Part shown: in pieces, positions 34,714 to 45,708 of the stretch | Layout of the letters: the number at the start of each line of letters is the position of its first letter | How positions within the stretch are numbered: the stretch's first letter is position 1 | Assembly: GCF_002286785.1 (NCBI RefSeq) | Contig: NZ_MUJY01000186.1 | Location: forward strand, 1-64,000 | DNA length: 64,000 nucleotides | Source of the DNA: Pseudomonas sp. PIC25 | GTDB taxonomy: Bacteria; Pseudomonadota; Gammaproteobacteria; Pseudomonadales; Pseudomonadaceae | Reading direction: 5' to 3' | The notes under the pieces: generated by a model | What the model saw: the letters and a program-made list of their open reading frames with translations, nothing else | Told to the model about the DNA's origin: nothing | Databases searched by the model: none | Made by a program: the position numbers and the translations under genes

Positions 34714-35268
34714 ATGCGCCAATTGCCGAATCTGCTGACGACGCTTCGCCTGTTGCTGACCGTGCCGATCGCTCTGTTGCTCCTGGCGGAGCGTTACGGG
34801 CAGGCACTCTCACTGTTTGCCGTCGCCGGATTTTCCGATGCCTTGGATGGTTTCCTCGCGCGGCGATTCGGCTGGACCAGCCGGCTCGGCTCGATGCTTG
34901 ATCCTGTCGCCGACAAGTTGCTGCTGGTTACCAGTTATCTCTGCCTGAGCGTCACCCAGATTTTTCCCTGGTGGCTGGCGGCCGTGGTGCTCCTGCGCGA
35001 CGCGGTGATCGTCGGCGGCGCGACCTTCTACCGCCTGCTGGTCGGCCCCTTCGAATTCCGTCCCACCTGGCTGGGCAAGCTGTCCACGCTGTTGCAGATC
35101 GTTCTGGTATTGGTCGTATTGCTGGAGCTCAGCTTGCTTCCCGCTTTCGCGCCGCTGCGTTGGCCACTGATCGTTCTGGCGCTGGCCGTCAGCCTGGCCA
35201 GCGGCCTGCATTACGTTTGGGTATGGGCCTGTAAATTTCACTCCGCAAGAAACGGACCTCTGGCATGA
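34714..35268 (+). CDS. CDP-alcohol phosphatidyltransferase (PgsA/cardiolipin-synthase-like)
   Basis: The 184-residue membrane protein has the CDP-alcohol signature D-x2-D-G-x2-A-R-x8-G-x3-D-x3-D around residues 49-74 (DALDGFLARR...GSMLDPVADK). Four to six hydrophobic segments are visible. Such enzymes join CDP-diacylglycerol to an alcohol such as glycerol-3-phosphate. It is probably not the housekeeping PgsA, which in Pseudomonas sits near uvrC, so its acceptor is open. AAGGATT precedes the ATG. It overlaps perM by 4 bp (ATGA). Confidence 0.86.
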   Translation: MRQLPNLLTTLRLLLTVPIALLLLAERYGQALSLFAVAGFSDALDGFLARRFGWTSRLGSMLDPVADKLLLVTSYLCLSVTQIFPWWLAAVVLLRDAVIVGGATFYRLLVGPFEFRPTWLGKLSTLLQIVLVLVVLLELSLLPAFAPLRWPLIVLALAVSLASGLHYVWVWACKFHSARNGPLA

Positions 35269-36359
35269 CTGCATCGAACCGCTGGCTCTGGCTGGCCGGA
35301 CTGTTTTTCCTTGGCTGGCTGGTTTACCTGCTTACGCCGATCCTTTCGCCGTTCCTGGTGGGCATCCTGCTGGCCTATCTGGGTGATCCGCTGGTGGATC
35401 GCCTGGAGCGCTGGAAGCTTTCCCGCACTTGGGGCGTGGTGCTGGTGTTCGTGTTGTTCAGCCTGGTCCTGCTGATCGGACTGCTGGTGCTGGTACCCAT
35501 GCTGGGCAAGCAGTTGGTGCGTCTCTATCAACTCACGCCGCAGATGCTCGACTGGCTGCAGAACGCGGCACTGCCCTGGGTTCAGGCGAAGGCGGGGCTG
35601 CCCGAGGGTTTCTGGCGTTTCGACCGCCTCAAGGCCGCGCTGTCCGGCCATCTGGACAAGACCACCGATCTTCTTGGGGTGGTGGTAGCCCAGGCCACGG
35701 CCTCCAGCCTCGCGTTGTTGGGTTGGTTGGGCAACCTGTTGCTCATTCCTGTGGTCAGCTTCTACCTCCTGCGGGACTGGGACTTGATGATGGCGCGGCT
35801 GCGCGGGCTCCTGCCACGGCGCCAGGAGGGGCTGGTGGTACGCCTGATGGGCGAGTGTCACGAAGTACTCGGTGCGTTCCTTCGGGGGCAAATGCTAGTG
35901 ATGCTTGCGCTGGCCGTAATCTATTCGGTGGGGCTGATGGCGATCGGATTGGAGCTGGGCCTGCTGATCGGCGTACTCGCCGGCCTCGCCAGCATCGTGC
36001 CCTACATGGGCTTCGTCGTCGGTATCGGTGCGGCGATTGCGGCAGCGCTGTTCCAGTTCGGAGGGGAGGCACTCTACCCGTTGATCGGTGTGGGCGTGGT
36101 GTTCATGGTGGGGCAGTTGCTCGAAGGTATGCTGTTGACGCCGCTGCTGGTGGGGGACCGGATCGGTCTGCATCCGGTGGCGGTGATCTTCGCGATTCTC
36201 GCCGGTGGCCAGTTGTTCGGCTTCACCGGCGTGCTGCTGGCGCTGCCGGTTGCTGCCGTGATCATGGTTTTGCTGCGTCATGTCCATGATTTGTATAAAC
36301 TTTCGGAACTTTATGGAGAGTCCCCCAGCGGTTCCGAGGAGCCGCCTACCCCGGCATGA
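35265..36359 (+). CDS. perM: AI-2E/PerM family membrane protein
   Basis: This 364-residue protein has seven to eight membrane segments in the AI-2E exporter/PerM arrangement: an N-terminal pair (LLTPILSPFLVGILLAYLGDPLVDRL), given here in pieces as LLTPILSPFLVG and LAYLGDPLVDRL, a soluble loop, and a C-terminal group with SIVPYMGFVVG and the conserved GDRIGLHPVAVI. TqsA exports autoinducer-2 but most PerM proteins are uncharacterised permeases. It is coupled to the preceding and following genes by ATGA overlaps. Confidence 0.86.
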   Translation: MTASNRWLWLAGLFFLGWLVYLLTPILSPFLVGILLAYLGDPLVDRLERWKLSRTWGVVLVFVLFSLVLLIGLLVLVPMLGKQLVRLYQLTPQMLDWLQNAALPWVQAKAGLPEGFWRFDRLKAALSGHLDKTTDLLGVVVAQATASSLALLGWLGNLLLIPVVSFYLLRDWDLMMARLRGLLPRRQEGLVVRLMGECHEVLGAFLRGQMLVMLALAVIYSVGLMAIGLELGLLIGVLAGLASIVPYMGFVVGIGAAIAAALFQFGGEALYPLIGVGVVFMVGQLLEGMLLTPLLVGDRIGLHPVAVIFAILAGGQLFGFTGVLLALPVAAVIMVLLRHVHDLYKLSELYGESPSGSEEPPTPA

Positions 36360-37060
36360 AACCGACCCAGCTTTCCCTAGGGGTGCGTCTGCGCGACGAC
36401 GCCACCTTCGCCAATTACTACCCCGGTGCCAACGCCGCGGCGCTCGGCTATGTCGAGCGCCTTTGCGAGGCGGATGCCGGCTGGACGGAAAGCCTGATCT
36501 ACCTTTGGGGCGGTGAGGGCGTCGGGCGCAGCCATCTGCTCCAGGCCGCGTGTCTGCGCTTCGAGCAGCGCGGCGAGCCGGCAGTCTATTTGCCGCTGGC
36601 CGAGGTGGTTCAGTACGGCCCCGAGATTCTCGATAACCTGGAACAGTGCGAGTTGGTGGGGCTCGATGATCTCGACGCCGTGGCCGGTCGTGCGGATTGG
36701 GAGGAGGCGCTGTTCCACCTGTTCAACCGACTGCGCGACAGTGGACGCAAGCTGTTGCTTGCGGCTTCGGCGTCGCCGCGGGAGTTGCCGGTGCAACTGC
36801 CAGATCTGAAATCCCGGTTGACCCTGGCGCTGGTATTCCAGCTCCATTCCCTGTCCGACGAAGACAAGCTGCGCGCCTTGCAATTACGCGCATCGCGCCG
36901 TGGCCTGCACCTGACCGACGAAGTCGGTCGTTTCATTCTGACCCGCGGTACGCGCAGCATGAGTGCGCTTTTCGAGCTGCTCGAGCGACTTGATCAGGCT
37001 TCTCTTCAGGCACAGCGCAAACTCACCATCCCGTTCCTGAAGGAAACCCTCGGCTGGTAA
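36356..37060 (+). CDS. hda: DnaA regulatory inactivator Hda
   Basis: Hda binds the sliding clamp and triggers ATP hydrolysis by DnaA to stop re-initiation. The 234-residue protein has the N-terminal clamp-binding motif QLSLGV at residues 5-10 and an AAA+ core with a phosphate loop GGEGVGRSHLLQA. Walker-B-like LVGLDDLDAV and the sensor-2 region follow. It belongs to the DnaA family without the DNA-binding domain, as its length shows. Coupled to perM by a 4-bp overlap, the usual arrangement in Pseudomonas. Confidence 0.94.
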   Translation: MKPTQLSLGVRLRDDATFANYYPGANAAALGYVERLCEADAGWTESLIYLWGGEGVGRSHLLQAACLRFEQRGEPAVYLPLAEVVQYGPEILDNLEQCELVGLDDLDAVAGRADWEEALFHLFNRLRDSGRKLLLAASASPRELPVQLPDLKSRLTLALVFQLHSLSDEDKLRALQLRASRRGLHLTDEVGRFILTRGTRSMSALFELLERLDQASLQAQRKLTIPFLKETLGW

Positions 37061-37073
37061 GGCCGGCTGGCGC

Positions 37074-37092
37074 GACGATCATATCGATCGTC
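37074..37092. terminator. Inverted repeat between hda and DUF2069 genes
   Basis: A perfect 7-bp inverted repeat (GACGATC / GATCGTC, 5-base loop) lies in the 46-bp gap between the convergent ends of hda and the DUF2069 gene. It is a weak candidate for a shared terminator with no T-run. Confidence 0.4.
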
Positions 37093-37106
37093 ACGCCTTC
37101 ATCCGT

Positions 37107-38465
<1,359 letters not shown>

Positions 38466-38584
38466 TTTGCGGATCGCATCTTGGCTTGAGAGATGGCTAT
38501 TCTAACCGCGTCGACGCACGGGGCCGAAACCGTGCGTATCGTTGCCTCAGCGGAATGGCCGCTGACTGAAGCTAAGGAGAGGGA

Positions 38585-39805
38585 ATGCGCCAACGCTTCG
38601 ACGATTTTCTGGAATTCTGGCGCTATCTGGTTCAGCGTTTTCTGACCGACCGCGGTGCTCATAGCGCGGCGGCGCTGACCTATACCACGCTGTTCGCGGT
38701 CGTCCCGATGATGACCGTGACCTTCGCCATGCTGTCGGCCGTCCCGGCATTCCAAGGCATGAGCGAGGAAATCCAGGGGTTCATCTTCCGCAATTTCGTG
38801 CCGTCCACGGGGGTGACGGTGCAAGAGTATCTGCGCGCTTTCACCGCACAGGCCCGGCAACTGACCTGGATTGGCGTGGGCTTCCTGATGGTCACGGCGT
38901 TGATGATGCTGCTGACCATCGAGAAGGCCTTCAACACCATCTGGAGGGTCCGTCAGCCACGCCGCGGCGTATCCAGCTTTCTCCTTTACTGGGCGATCCT
39001 CAGCCTCGGGCCGCTGTTGTTGGGGGCGGGATTCGCGGTGAGTACCTACGTGACTTCGTTGTCGCTGCTGTCCGGGCCCGATGCACTGGTCGGGGCGAAG
39101 ACGTTGCTGGGTTTCATGCCGCTGGTTTTCAGCGTCGCGGCCTTTACCTTGTTGTATGCGGCAGTGCCGAATGCGCGGGTGCCGATCCGCCACGCGCTAC
39201 TTGGTGGTCTGTTCACGGCGGTCCTGTTCGAGGCCGCGAAAGGGCTGTTCAGCCTCTATGTCAGCTTGTTTCCGGGCTATCAGCTGATTTATGGCGCTTT
39301 CGCCACGGTGCCGTTGTTCCTGTTGTGGATCTATCTGTCCTGGCTGATCGTGCTGTTCGGTGCGGAACTGGTCTGCAACCTGTCCTCGTCACGCCAATGG
39401 CGACGGCGTGCTCTGCCGCGATTGCTGGTGGTGTTGGGCATTCTCAGGGTTTTCCTTCAGCGACAGCAGCGCGGCCATCCGGTGCGTCATGCGGACGTGC
39501 AGCGCGAAGGTTGGCCCCTGCCCGAAGACGAATGGGAGGAAATCATCGATTTCCTGGAGCGCGAGAAGCTGGTCTGTCGTACCAGCGCGGGTGCCTGGGT
39601 ATTGTGTCGTGACCTGAGCCATTACAGCATGGCGCAGCTCCTGCGTCATAGCCCGTGGCCTTTACCCAGGCCGGAACAGCTCCAGGCGCATCTGAACGAA
39701 GACTGGTATCAGCCCTTGAAGGTGGCGTTGCAACGTTTGCACGAGGTGCAGGGAGAGTTGTTCGGTACCAGTCTGAGCGAGTGGTTGCACGCTCACGATG
39801 AGTGA
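38585..39805 (+). CDS. YihY/BrkB family inner-membrane protein
   Basis: The 406-residue protein has about six membrane segments with the YihY/virulence-factor-BrkB pattern: [19 protein letters not shown], a segment with [34 protein letters not shown] cytoplasmic C-terminal domain of about 120 residues follows, unusually long compared with BrkB. Once called ribonuclease BN, that activity belongs to another protein. Its role in Gram-negatives is unknown. AAGGAGAGGG precedes the ATG. Divergent from arsC. Confidence 0.85.
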   Translation: MRQRFDDFLEFWRYLVQRFLTDRGAHSAAALTYTTLFAVVPMMTVTFAMLSAVPAFQGMSEEIQGFIFRNFVPSTGVTVQEYLRAFTAQARQLTWIGVGFLMVTALMMLLTIEKAFNTIWRVRQPRRGVSSFLLYWAILSLGPLLLGAGFAVSTYVTSLSLLSGPDALVGAKTLLGFMPLVFSVAAFTLLYAAVPNARVPIRHALLGGLFTAVLFEAAKGLFSLYVSLFPGYQLIYGAFATVPLFLLWIYLSWLIVLFGAELVCNLSSSRQWRRRALPRLLVVLGILRVFLQRQQRGHPVRHADVQREGWPLPEDEWEEIIDFLEREKLVCRTSAGAWVLCRDLSHYSMAQLLRHSPWPLPRPEQLQAHLNEDWYQPLKVALQRLHEVQGELFGTSLSEWLHAHDE

Positions 39806-39887
39806 CAAAAAACGTCAGTTTGCGGCGTGGCTCCGGTGCTGCTCGCGAACGGCAAGGGCTGGAAGGCTCGAAAAACCGTAGGAGTGC

Positions 39888-40169
39888 ATGCTGGCACGCT
39901 TCTGGCAAAACCCTATTGGGTTTGCGATCGTTCTGCTGGCGGGGCAGGGATTAGCTGAGGGATTTCGGTTTATGAGTGGTGCCAAGGACAAAGTGATTCA
40001 TCTGCATCGGAGAGATCCCCAAGAGGCGCTGGAGCGGCTCAATCGGATCACCGGGCTGAAATTCGTCCATTGGCCTGAATCCTTGGCCGGGTTGGCGGTG
40101 CAAGAGTCCGAGACAGCATTCGACGATCAGCCCGCGCCGCCGCCAGTGGTGAGCATTTCCAGAGGCTGA
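39888..40169 (+). CDS. Small hypothetical protein (93 aa)
   Basis: The 93-residue product is conserved-looking but not recognised. A short hydrophobic stretch (GFAIVLLAGQGLAEG) near the N-terminus could be a membrane or signal anchor. The core KDKVIHLHRRDPQEALERLNRITGLKF, shown here in parts as KDKVIHLHRRD and ALERLNRITGLKF, is charged and probably helical. The ATG at 39888 has AGGAG only three bases away; an internal ATG at 39972 would drop the hydrophobic part. It ends just before a hairpin that separates it from the convergent next gene. Confidence 0.6.
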   Translation: MLARFWQNPIGFAIVLLAGQGLAEGFRFMSGAKDKVIHLHRRDPQEALERLNRITGLKFVHWPESLAGLAVQESETAFDDQPAPPPVVSISRG

Positions 40170-40178
40170 AAAGCACAA

Positions 40179-40197
40179 CCCCGCGAAGGACGCGGGG
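40179..40197. terminator. Hairpin between convergent hypothetical genes
   Basis: A perfect 7-bp GC stem (CCCCGCG / CGCGGGG) with a 5-base loop fills the 48-bp gap between two converging genes. It is a probable bidirectional terminator with weak T-runs. Confidence 0.65.
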
Positions 40198-40217
40198 CGA
40201 AGGTTTACAGAAGGGGC

Positions 40218-40610
40218 TCAGGCAAGGGCTTGGCGATTGTCCGCTTCGGCCATTTCCACGGCCTGGACAAAGAGTTCTTCGACGATGAGGCTTTGCACGG
40301 GCACTGCCGAGCGCAGTTTTACCTGCATATCTTCGATCTTCAGTTTCACCGGCAACCGAGCGATGCCGGAGAGCAGAATCTTGCCATGGGCATTGGTTGT
40401 GCCATGGTCGACGTTGACTTCACGCTGCTTGTCGCCGTCGCGGTAGGTCACCAGCAGGGAGACCGGCAGATTGGCCAGGCCGGGCAGTTGCACCCAGGAG
40501 GCAACGTTGTATTCGGCGACGCGGCCTTCATAGGCCGTGACTATCAGGCGAGCGGCATTGACGATTCGGGATGGCACGGGGCCGATCAGCTTGTCATGGG
40601 CTTTGGACAT
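40218..40610 (-). CDS. Hypothetical protein of 130 aa (no recognised domain)
   Basis: The product is mostly beta-rich with no signal peptide or membrane segment (WVQLPGLANLPVSLLVTYRDGDKQREVNVDHG, quoted here as LANLPVSLLVTYRDG and NVDHG). It has the C-terminal helix VEELFVQAVEMAEAD. A jelly-roll or immunoglobulin-like fold is possible. I do not recognise it. It is a monocistronic-looking gene between the 93-aa gene and the long PilZ-like gene. Confidence 0.65.
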   Translation of the reverse strand: MSKAHDKLIGPVPSRIVNAARLIVTAYEGRVAEYNVASWVQLPGLANLPVSLLVTYRDGDKQREVNVDHGTTNAHGKILLSGIARLPVKLKIEDMQVKLRSAVPVQSLIVEELFVQAVEMAEADNRQALA

Positions 40611-40731
40611 GGTGGGCTTCCAGGCTGATAGCGATCGTAGGAACGGGTGTGGCGAAATTATAAGCAGGCCTTCGGCGATTAAACTGTGCGCTCAGGCAGC
40701 GCTTGATGTGATATGTCTCGCAGTTCCCGCA

Positions 40732-42123
40732 TCAAGCGAGGCGCAACGGGTGCCTTTCGACGAGCGGCGTCGACAGGTTCGATGTCGGTAAAGCCAGGGT
40801 CGCCTGACTCGGAGCGCTGCTGAGTTGAAGCCAGAGCTGTTCCCCTTCTGAGAACTGCCCTCTGGATAGCCATAAGCCATGATGCCAGGCGCTGCCTGCG
40901 GGGGTGCTTTGCAATATGCCCGGATGCGTTTGTGCGCTGGGCGCACGGCGCAACCAGACCGGCCGTGCCAGTCCTTTCAAATAGCGTAACCCCAGATGCA
41001 AACCCTCATCGTTGATGTGGCGCCAGCGCACCAGGGCCAGGCTGCTCGTTCCACTGCTGCCCAGCAACAGGACGAGTTGCCCCACGGGAATCTGTGCGGC
41101 TTGCGCTACCTGACAGAGCAAGCGGGCGCCGCCTACGCTCGCATCGACGAGACGGGCTGAAGATAGGCTAGGTCGTTGTTCCAGCAGTTGCGCATGAATG
41201 GCGGCCAAGCCGATGGCCAGGTCGCATGACCCTTGGCTCTCGGTGCGGGGATGCTGGCGTTGCGGGCGCCCCAGCCAATGGGGTCTTACCCGTTCGAGTA
41301 ATGCGTGTTCCGCCGAGCTGCGCAACGGGGCCGGTTCATTCAATGCCACTGCCAGTGCACCAGGCTCGAATCGACGAAGAAAGCTGCTGTCCTGTGGCGG
41401 ATGATCATCCATGACGAAGGGACGTGCCTCGCGCAGATCGATGGTCGGCCCTTCGGCTTCCTCATCCCAGGGAAGCAGGCGAGCGAGATCGGCGAGGGGC
41501 GCGAGAGCCTTGAACAGCAAAAGGCATTCGCCTTCGGCCAGGTGAAAGGGATTGCTCAAGGCGAGCAGCAGCCCCTGTTGGTAGATGCCTCGCAGGCTGC
41601 TGGCAGCGGTCGGCTGGAAAGCGGCGGCAACCTGCTCATCCAGGCAATCGTGGCGTTCAGCCAGGCAGTAGAGCTGGTGGCTGTCGCGCCACGACGTCGG
41701 GGAGGGTTCTTGGTAACGCTCGTAATGACGAAGCTGGCTTTGCCCAAGAAAATACTGGGCCGTGTACAGGCACCAAGCCAGATGGGGGCGCGATGGCGCC
41801 CGGCCTTGCAGCATCTGCAAGAGCAGACGCTTGAAGCCGGCGGCCAGTTCGTCGCAAAGACCGACGAGCAAGGGGCAGGAAGAAGATCCCGCCATGGATG
41901 CATAATGACGATATTCTTCGCTGACGTTTTGCAGGCCCCGCTGCCTTTCAAGTAAGGTCATGGCGCTGCGGTTGTGCCGCGACAGTAGATCCAATACCTG
42001 CCGCAAGCCCTGCTCAGGGCGTTGTCGACGAGCCTCGGCGAGTGCTGCGTTGAGTTGGGTCAACGGGACGCAGTTTTCCTCGAGGAGGTCCGGTACCTCG
42101 ATACGCAAGGTATCCTGCCTCAT
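40732..42123 (-). CDS. Uncharacterised 463-aa protein with PilZ-like C-terminal motif
   Basis: This 463-residue soluble protein has a helical N-terminal half (NAALAEARRQRPEQGLRQVL, TLLERQRGLQNVSEEY). A C-terminal beta-rich part contains RLVDASVGGARL (about residue 320), resembling the D-x-S-x2-G motif of PilZ c-di-GMP-binding domains. The upstream R-x3-R arm of a canonical PilZ domain is not evident, so binding is uncertain. Start is ambiguous: ATG 42123 or GTG 42132, both with poor ribosome-binding sites. The gene is divergent from the TlpA-like lipoprotein with only 29 bp between the starts. Function unknown. Confidence 0.75.
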   Translation of the reverse strand: MRQDTLRIEVPDLLEENCVPLTQLNAALAEARRQRPEQGLRQVLDLLSRHNRSAMTLLERQRGLQNVSEEYRHYASMAGSSSCPLLVGLCDELAAGFKRLLLQMLQGRAPSRPHLAWCLYTAQYFLGQSQLRHYERYQEPSPTSWRDSHQLYCLAERHDCLDEQVAAAFQPTAASSLRGIYQQGLLLALSNPFHLAEGECLLLFKALAPLADLARLLPWDEEAEGPTIDLREARPFVMDDHPPQDSSFLRRFEPGALAVALNEPAPLRSSAEHALLERVRPHWLGRPQRQHPRTESQGSCDLAIGLAAIHAQLLEQRPSLSSARLVDASVGGARLLCQVAQAAQIPVGQLVLLLGSSGTSSLALVRWRHINDEGLHLGLRYLKGLARPVWLRRAPSAQTHPGILQSTPAGSAWHHGLWLSRGQFSEGEQLWLQLSSAPSQATLALPTSNLSTPLVERHPLRLA

Positions 42124-42152
42124 GTCAATCACGCAGGAATGAGGACGAATGC

Positions 42153-42620
42153 ATGGGAACGCAACTTCGGGTTTTCATGGGAATAGTCGCCGGGTTGCTT
42201 CTGAGCGGTTGTGCCGAGGACCTGGGCCTCGATCAGCATGGGCGAAAGGTAACGGCTGCCGAACTGGATGGCCAGTGGTTGGTGATCAATTACTGGGCGG
42301 AATGGTGCAAGCCCTGCCGAAGTGAAATTCCTCAGTTGAACCTGCTGTCCGAGCGGATGGAGAGCCAGGGGGTCGTTGTTCTGGGGGTCAACTTCGACGG
42401 ACTACAAGGTACAGAGCTGGCCAGATCCAGCGATACGATGAAAATCGATTTCCGCGTTCTGGCGAAGGACCCTTCCGAACGCTTCCAACTGCCACGCAAT
42501 GAAGTACTGCCGGTGACCTATCTCGTTGATGGGCAGGGGCGAATGCGTGAGCGACTGCTGGGGGAACAGACTGCGGCGGGGCTCATCGCCCGGCTGAAAG
42601 AATGGCGAGGCGAGGGTTGA
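42153..42620 (+). CDS. TlpA-like thioredoxin lipoprotein
   Basis: The 155-residue product is a lipoprotein (lipobox LLLSGC, lipidated C20) carrying a TlpA/ResA-type thioredoxin domain with C52-K-P-C55 (WCKPC). The family insertion QGVVVLGVNFDG and the cis-Pro VLPVTYLVDGQG are present. Such proteins reduce disulfides in the envelope, often for cytochrome maturation or DsbE-like tasks. It precedes the acylphosphatase gene by two bases. No cytochrome genes are near, so the client is unknown. Confidence 0.9.
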   Translation: MGTQLRVFMGIVAGLLLSGCAEDLGLDQHGRKVTAAELDGQWLVINYWAEWCKPCRSEIPQLNLLSERMESQGVVVLGVNFDGLQGTELARSSDTMKIDFRVLAKDPSERFQLPRNEVLPVTYLVDGQGRMRERLLGEQTAAGLIARLKEWRGEG

Positions 42621-42622
42621 AC

Positions 42623-42898
42623 ATGGCACGCATCTGTTTACATGGTTTCGTCAGCGGCCGAGTGCAGGGCGTCAGTTATCGGCAGGCGACTGCGAGTCAG
42701 GCTGAACGTCTGGACCTCGATGGTTGGGTGCGCAACGTGCCTGACGGGCGGGTAGAGGTGTTGATCGAAGGGGAAGAGAATGCTGTCCAGGAATTGGTTT
42801 CCTGGCTGGAGAAAGGGCCGGCGAAGGCCAAGGTCGAAGCGGTCGAACTGGAGCAGCAACCGTTGCAGGGTATCGCCGGTTTCATCGTGCGCGTCTGA
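42623..42898 (+). CDS. acyP: Acylphosphatase
   Basis: AcyP hydrolyses carboxyl-phosphate bonds such as acetyl phosphate. The 91-residue product has the catalytic arginine R20 (SGRVQGVSYR) and asparagine N38 (GWVRNVPDGRVEV) in the conserved ferredoxin-like fold. The whole length matches the family norm of about 90 residues. The gene is 2 bases after the TlpA-like stop, so it is in the same operon. Confidence 0.94.
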   Translation: MARICLHGFVSGRVQGVSYRQATASQAERLDLDGWVRNVPDGRVEVLIEGEENAVQELVSWLEKGPAKAKVEAVELEQQPLQGIAGFIVRV

Positions 42899-42923
42899 GC
42901 GTTGTTATCGCGACGCTCGTCGT

Positions 42924-43877
42924 TCACTGATCTTCGCCGGGGTCGGCCACCAAGCGGCCGTCCTGAGTCAGGGCCTTCAAGAATTCCTGTTGCAGCTCCG
43001 GGTCGTTCCGGGTTAGCTCGATGAGACTCTGCTCCAGTTCGCTGGCTTCTTCTTCCAGGCCTAGCTCGGAAAGACGTCGGACTCGGTGTACCCACTGGTC
43101 GACATCATCGTCTTCCAGATCGTCGAAGATCAGCGCATGGGCTTCCTGCAACTTGCCACGCAAGGTTCGGCTGACCAATAACGTGGCTTCCGCGCGAACT
43201 CCGTCCTGAGGGTCCTCGACACTGAGCAACAAGGTGCCCAGGCGGTTTACGTCGTGTTCAGCGAAAGGGCCATCGAGCAGATTGAGGCGTAGAACGCCGT
43301 TACGATCCGTCAACAGCTCATGGGTCTGCTCCCCGGCCTTGATCAGCACAGGGCGCTCTGCCCAGGGCAGGCTCGAGTACTCCATGCGCTTGTCCTGCTG
43401 CTTTTCGTCCAGCTCGGCCAGATTCTGCTGGGAGCGCCCGTTGGACTCCACGTTCATGAACGGATTGAGCCCGGCAAAACCGTAGCTGATCCAATCCTTG
43501 GTCGCGGTGTCCGGCAGGCTGCCGAGCATGACTACGTTGAGCGCATTGGCCCCGATGCCCGCTACCACGGCCACCGCGCCCAGGGGTATCTCGTAGAACT
43601 CGCGCCAGGGTTGATAGGGCGTATAGCGATCGTAACGGCGCGTAACTTCGAAAGCGGTGACTTCGAAAGTCTTTTGTTCGTGGATGCGAATCCGCCGCTG
43701 CGGCAATTCGAGCACGCGTGGCTCGCCGACGTCGATCTGCAGGCTGTGGTCCAGCAACTTGCGTTCGACTCGCTCTTCATGCTCGCTGCGCTGGGGAAGA
43801 TGATTGGCGCAGCCGCTCAGGAAGAGGGTGCCGCAAAGCGCGGCACCGGCAAGGCGTAAGGGACTTCGCTTGAACAT
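42924..43877 (-). CDS. Lipoprotein of unknown function (317 aa)
   Basis: The 317-residue product has a lipobox LFLSGC (lipidated C23) and a mature part rich in charged residues. Central features are a hydrophobic stretch (YEIPLGAVAVVAGIGANALNVV, given as VAVVAGIGANALNVV) and an acidic C-terminal half with repeated Leu/Glu helices (LEEEASELEQSLIELTRNDPEL, quoted as EEEASELEQSLIELTR). I do not recognise a domain. It follows proS by 10 bases, so it is probably co-transcribed. The role in the envelope is unknown. Confidence 0.78.
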   Translation of the reverse strand: MFKRSPLRLAGAALCGTLFLSGCANHLPQRSEHEERVERKLLDHSLQIDVGEPRVLELPQRRIRIHEQKTFEVTAFEVTRRYDRYTPYQPWREFYEIPLGAVAVVAGIGANALNVVMLGSLPDTATKDWISYGFAGLNPFMNVESNGRSQQNLAELDEKQQDKRMEYSSLPWAERPVLIKAGEQTHELLTDRNGVLRLNLLDGPFAEHDVNRLGTLLLSVEDPQDGVRAEATLLVSRTLRGKLQEAHALIFDDLEDDDVDQWVHRVRRLSELGLEEEASELEQSLIELTRNDPELQQEFLKALTQDGRLVADPGEDQ

Positions 43878-43887
43878 GGTTTCTCGA

Positions 43888-45603
43888 TCAGCGACGAATA
43901 CGGGCGGAGAGGAACGACAGCACTTCATCGACCGGGACCGAGTGGGCATCGGCTTCGCGGCGGTTCTTGTACTCCAGCTTGCCTTCGGCCAGCCCTCGAT
44001 CGCTCACCACGATGCGGTGCGGGATACCGATCAGCTCCATGTCGGCAAATTTGATGCCGGGGCTGGTTTTCTTGTCGCGGTCGTCCAGAAGGACTTCGAA
44101 GCCGGCGGCAGTCAGGTCCGCGTAAAGCTTGTCGGTGACCTGCTTCACTTCTGCGGTCTCGTACTTCAAGGGCACCAGGGCGATCTGGAACGGAGCCAGG
44201 GCGTCCGGCCAGAGAATGCCGCGCTCATCGTAATTCTGCTCGATGGCAGCCGCGACCACACGGGAAACGCCGATACCGTAGCAACCCATGATCAGCGTAG
44301 TGGGCTTGCCCTGCTCGCTGAGGACATTGAGTTTCATGGCCTCGCTGTATTTGGTGCCGAGCTGGAAGATATGCCCGACCTCGATGCCGCGCTTGATCAC
44401 CAGGGTGCCTTTGCCGTCCGGGCTGGGGTCGCCGGCGATCACGTTACGCAGATCGGCGACCACCGGCAGCGGCAGGTCGCGCTCCCAGTTGACGCCGAAG
44501 TAGTGTTTGTCGTCGATGTTGGCGCCGATGGCGAAATCGCTCATCAGGGCGACGGAGCGGTCGACGATGCAGGGCAAGGGCAGGTTCAGCGGGCCAAGGG
44601 AGCCGGCACCGGCGCCGATAGCGGCACGCAGCTCGGCTTCCGAGGCGAACACCAGAGGGCTGGCTACCTGTTCCAGGTTGGCCGCCTTGATCTCGTTCAG
44701 CTCATGGTCGCCACGAACGATCAGGGCGATCAAGGTGCCTTCTTCGGCGCCGCGAACCACCAGGGTCTTGATGGTCTTTTCGATCGGCAGGCCGAATTTC
44801 TCCACCAAGTCGGCGATGGTCTTGGTGTTCGGTGTGTCGATCAGGCGCAGTTCTTCGCTCGGCGCCGGGCGTTCCGTCTCCCGGGGTAGTGCTTCGGCTT
44901 TTTCGATGTTGGCGGCGTAGTCCGAGCTGTCGCTAAAGGCGATGTCGTCTTCGCCGGAGTCGGCCAGTACGTGGAATTCGTGGGAGCCCGTACCGCCGAT
45001 GGAGCCGGTATCGGCCTGCACCGGGCGGAAATTCAGACCGAGGCGGGTGAAGACATTGCAATACGCCTGATGCATGCGGTCATAGGTTTCCTGCAAGGAT
45101 TCCTGGCTCAAATGGAAGGAGTAGGCATCCTTCATGACGAACTCGCGCCCGCGCATCAGACCGAAGCGCGGACGAATCTCGTCACGGAATTTGGTCTGGA
45201 TCTGGTAGACGTTGAGCGGCAGTTGCTTGTAGCTGTTCAGCTCGTTGCGCATCAGGTCGGTAATGACCTCTTCGTGGGTCGGGCCGACACAGAAGTCGCG
45301 CTCATGGCGGTCCTTCAATCGCAGCAATTCGGGACCATACTGCTCCCAGCGCCCCGATTCCTGCCAGAGCTCGGCGGGCTGGATGGCCGGCATCAGCACT
45401 TCGAGCGCGCCGGCGGCATTCATTTCCTCGCGGACGATGGTCTCGACCTTGCGGAGAACCCGTAAGCCCATCGGCAGCCAGGTATAGAGGCCCGAGGCAA
45501 GTTTGCGGATCATGCCGGCGCGCAGCATCAACTGATGGCTGATCACCACGGCATCGGAAGGCGTTTCTTTGAGAGTCGAGAGCAGGTACTGACTGGTACG
45601 CAT
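43888..45603 (-). CDS. proS: Prolyl-tRNA synthetase
   Basis: ProRS charges tRNA-Pro. The 571-residue class II enzyme has motif 1 ([19 protein letters not shown], quoted as [13 protein letters not shown]) and motif 2 ([20 protein letters not shown], quoted as [12 protein letters not shown]). A ProRS editing insertion (YbaK-like, about 225-405) is next, followed by motif 3 ([15 protein letters not shown]). This is the bacterial-type enzyme. Its length is normal and the start [10 protein letters not shown] is conserved. A lipoprotein gene follows in the same operon. Confidence 0.97.
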   Translation of the reverse strand: MRTSQYLLSTLKETPSDAVVISHQLMLRAGMIRKLASGLYTWLPMGLRVLRKVETIVREEMNAAGALEVLMPAIQPAELWQESGRWEQYGPELLRLKDRHERDFCVGPTHEEVITDLMRNELNSYKQLPLNVYQIQTKFRDEIRPRFGLMRGREFVMKDAYSFHLSQESLQETYDRMHQAYCNVFTRLGLNFRPVQADTGSIGGTGSHEFHVLADSGEDDIAFSDSSDYAANIEKAEALPRETERPAPSEELRLIDTPNTKTIADLVEKFGLPIEKTIKTLVVRGAEEGTLIALIVRGDHELNEIKAANLEQVASPLVFASEAELRAAIGAGAGSLGPLNLPLPCIVDRSVALMSDFAIGANIDDKHYFGVNWERDLPLPVVADLRNVIAGDPSPDGKGTLVIKRGIEVGHIFQLGTKYSEAMKLNVLSEQGKPTTLIMGCYGIGVSRVVAAAIEQNYDERGILWPDALAPFQIALVPLKYETAEVKQVTDKLYADLTAAGFEVLLDDRDKKTSPGIKFADMELIGIPHRIVVSDRGLAEGKLEYKNRREADAHSVPVDEVLSFLSARIRR

Positions 45604-45708
45604 GTTTGGCCGTTCTGTCGGTTGCGAGGCTTTTGCTAGGCCGGCATTGTACGGTGCCTATTCGGATGCGTATAGGATGCAGGCAGGTCACGGGAGAGGG
45701 AGAGACAA

